From Roseateles sp. SL47 (lineage in GTDB: Bacteria > Pseudomonadota > Gammaproteobacteria > Burkholderiales > Burkholderiaceae_C): 64,000 nucleotides of DNA. Below, piece after piece: positions 62,372-64,000 of this stretch. Location of the stretch: NCBI RefSeq assembly GCF_026625885.1, contig NZ_CP113068.1:868001-932000 (forward strand), read 5' to 3'. The notes beneath the pieces are model-generated. The model was not told where the DNA came from and did not search any database. It saw nothing but the letters and a program-made list of their open reading frames with translations. Made by a program: the position numbers and the translations under genes. Numbering within the stretch: position 1 is the stretch's first letter; every line of letters starts with the position of its first letter.

Positions 62372-63502
62372 ATGCCGCCCATGGCCCCTTGCCACACCCC
62401 GCCCCCTGTTGATGTGCCGACCGCACGATGGTCCCAGCGCGTGTGCCACACCCGAGCGTTACGGCAGTTCCGGGGGTGGCTGCAACGGCAGCATGGGGTG
62501 GTGGCCGGCGTCTTTGTGTCGGTGGCCCTGCTGGCCGGTTGTGCATCACCTTCAGCGCCCCCAGCGGTTTCGCCGCCGTCGCCCCTCGCCTGGATTCCCG
62601 TGGAGGGTGCCGCCGGTCTGCTGTACGCCCGGGACACCGGCAGCCCGGGCCAGGTCTTGCATTGGCTGCGGCTGGATCTGCAGGATCCGACCCTGTCGCT
62701 CTCCCTCACCGGCCCGGAACAGAAGGGCAGGACGCTGGACCGGTTCAACGGCGCCACCCAGGCCCTGGCGGCGCTCAACGCCTCGTTCTTCACCAAGCGC
62801 TTCGAGCCGCGTGGGTGGACGGTGTCGTCGGGCCAGGCGTGGGCGCCCGTGATTGCCGCAGCCGACAGCCCGATGCTCAGTTGCGACCGCAGCGATCAAT
62901 GCCAACTCGCCCTCACCCGCCCGGTGTCTGCCCCGCAGGACAGCTGGCTGGCCGTGTCCGGCACGCCCTGGCTGGTGCGGGATGGCATTGCGAGGCAGCC
63001 CACTGACGATGCGGGTTGCGGGTTCTGCGCGGCCCGACATCCCCGGACAGCGCTGGGGCTGGACAGCAGCGGGCACCTGCTGACCCTGGTTCTGGTGGAG
63101 GGCCGGCGGGTGGAAGCCGAAGGGCTGACCCTGAGCGACCTGGCTCAGCGCATGCGCGCACAGGGTGTGCTGCAAGCGCTGAATCTGGATGGAGGCGGCA
63201 GCACCGCCTTGCTGCTGACGGGGCGGCTGGTCACCAGCCGGCCCTTCAATGAACCGATGCTTCGTCCCTTGGCGAATGCTCTGCTGATCCATCGCGTGGA
63301 AACAGTGCGGATGCCGACGGAGGCACCGACGGGTTCAGGTTCGGGAACGCCATCCGCACCAACACTCTCTGCCGCGCTGGCTCATGAAATCATGCCGACT
63401 TCGCCTGCAACGTCAGAGCGCCAGATGGCAACCCTTCCCAAGCCGACTCCTGCTGGAGCCCCTGCCCTCCAGCGCCCCTCTCCATCCACGCCGCGCCCAT
63501 GA
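62372..63502 (+). CDS. Phosphodiester glycosidase-family (NAGPA) lipoprotein
   Basis: 376 residues. Hydrophobic segment and lipobox (VVAGVFVSVALLAGC). The PF09992-type core shows ALNASFFTKRFEPRGW, the catalytic-region RHPRTALGLDSSGHLLTLVL and LNLDGGGSTALLLTG. A Pro/Ser/Thr tail of about 60 residues is appended. Relatives cleave N-acetylglucosamine phosphodiesters or act on exopolysaccharide or wall sugars. Its stop overlaps the next start (ATGA). Confidence 0.87.
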   Translation: MPPMAPCHTPPPVDVPTARWSQRVCHTRALRQFRGWLQRQHGVVAGVFVSVALLAGCASPSAPPAVSPPSPLAWIPVEGAAGLLYARDTGSPGQVLHWLRLDLQDPTLSLSLTGPEQKGRTLDRFNGATQALAALNASFFTKRFEPRGWTVSSGQAWAPVIAAADSPMLSCDRSDQCQLALTRPVSAPQDSWLAVSGTPWLVRDGIARQPTDDAGCGFCAARHPRTALGLDSSGHLLTLVLVEGRRVEAEGLTLSDLAQRMRAQGVLQALNLDGGGSTALLLTGRLVTSRPFNEPMLRPLANALLIHRVETVRMPTEAPTGSGSGTPSAPTLSAALAHEIMPTSPATSERQMATLPKPTPAGAPALQRPSPSTPRP

Positions 63503-64000
63503 CCACCGCCCAGCCTCTCGGCCCCCCCCAAGGCCCCTCCCCGTACAGCCTCCCGTCGCGCTGGACGCTGCTTGTAGCTGCCGCATTGCTGGCCGCTTGT
63601 GCCACCCAAACGCCCGCACCGGTGCCCCCCACCGGCCGCCCTGGCGCAGCCGCCAACGACTTCAGCCCCGCCGCGTTGCAAGCGCTGCGCCCCGCCCAGT
63701 TCCGTTCCACCGTGGGCTCGGCCGCGCAGGCACGGGACCGCATGGAGCTGGACCGGGCCCGCCTGCGCGGCGCGGTGGCCGTGGCCCGTGCCAATCCGCA
63801 GGACACGGCCGCCTTGCGCGAACTGGCCGAAGGCCTGCGTCTGGCCGCCCACTACAACTTCGAGCTGGACACCGCCCGCCCGGCCCTGCTGGCCGCCCTG
63901 CCCACCCTGGACCGCCAGCCACCGGACGTCCAACGCCCACTGCTGACGGCGGCCTACACGCTCTATCCGCAGGACGCGGCGCCGCTGCTGCGAGACCTGC
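63499..64000 (+). CDS. Lipoprotein of unknown function, 3' end outside window
   Basis: 167 codons to the window edge. Signal and lipobox LLVAAALLACATQ, a short Pro linker, then an Ala/Leu/Arg-rich helical region (RMELDRARLRGAVAVARANP, QDTAALRELAEGLRLAAHYN). That pattern suggests TPR/HEAT-like helices. The ATG overlaps the stop of the glycosidase gene (ATGA), so the two are co-translated. The family cannot be named from the visible part. Confidence 0.8.
   Translation, partial: MTTAQPLGPPQGPSPYSLPSRWTLLVAAALLAACATQTPAPVPPTGRPGAAANDFSPAALQALRPAQFRSTVGSAAQARDRMELDRARLRGAVAVARANPQDTAALRELAEGLRLAAHYNFELDTARPALLAALPTLDRQPPDVQRPLLTAAYTLYPQDAAPLLRDL

Overview
The window is high-GC DNA with dense, mostly short-spaced genes. 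Family content (UPF0016 exporter behind a manganese-type leader RNA, XdhC/CoxG pair, glycerol ABC operon, TonB-dependent receptors, OMPLA) fits a Gram-negative betaproteobacterium of the order Burkholderiales, probably near Roseateles/Mitsuaria. That placement is inferred from gene content and codon use, not from a marker gene. No rRNA, tRNA, CRISPR array or intact mobile element was seen; there are two decayed relics (an IS66 transposase tail and a DUF2917-like fragment).

Layout. 1-6.4 kb: an S41 peptidase lipoprotein cut by the window edge, an alpha/beta hydrolase, a DMT exporter with an AraC regulator, and a second AraC regulator coupled to a degenerate GGDEF membrane protein. 6.5-11.5 kb: a TonB-dependent receptor with a beta-propeller phytase (phytate use), then another degenerate GGDEF protein. 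11.8-24.4 kb: the most unusual part (below). 24.4-26.2 kb: TerB-like gene, IS66 relic, a possible small RNA or attenuator, and a DUF3800 gene. 26.4-36.6 kb: a complete glycerol module (glpDSTPQUV, divergent glpR, glpK). 36.7-47.7 kb: UPF0016 exporter with its leader, an M16 pair lacking zinc ligands, glyoxalase-fold protein, NDH-2, WYL regulator, acyltransferase, CoxG/XdhC pair, GST. 47.8-64 kb: siderophore receptor with Fur-like box, penicillin-acylase-family enzyme coupled to a membrane-anchored receiver domain, a five-gene peptide/nickel-type ABC operon, MATE pump, OMPLA phospholipase, phosphodiester glycosidase and a truncated lipoprotein gene.

The region of interest (11.8-21.7 kb) reads as one system. 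An ECF-like sigma factor and a transmembrane Ser/Thr kinase are followed, with an ATGA overlap, by a 136-residue protein carrying the string PQIINDGG near its C-terminus. Downstream are five small genes whose products carry double-glycine leaders (EL-x3-EL-x2-VSGG) immediately followed by PQIINDG or a variant. Three of the five contain two leader-core units in tandem, giving eight GG-core junctions. They form two transcription units built on the same plan: a palindrome GTGTTAACAC, a TTGACG-N17-GATAC promoter exactly 25 nt before the ATG, the precursor genes, and a GGGTCGCG hairpin terminator. The second unit ends directly before a C39-peptidase ABC exporter and an HlyD-family adaptor. The cores are short, hydrophilic and proline-tailed, unlike pore-forming bacteriocins. 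My hypothesis is a secreted peptide signal (less likely a toxin) made by a family that has been expanding by local duplication, linked to the kinase/sigma pair by the shared motif. I do not recognise it as a described family.
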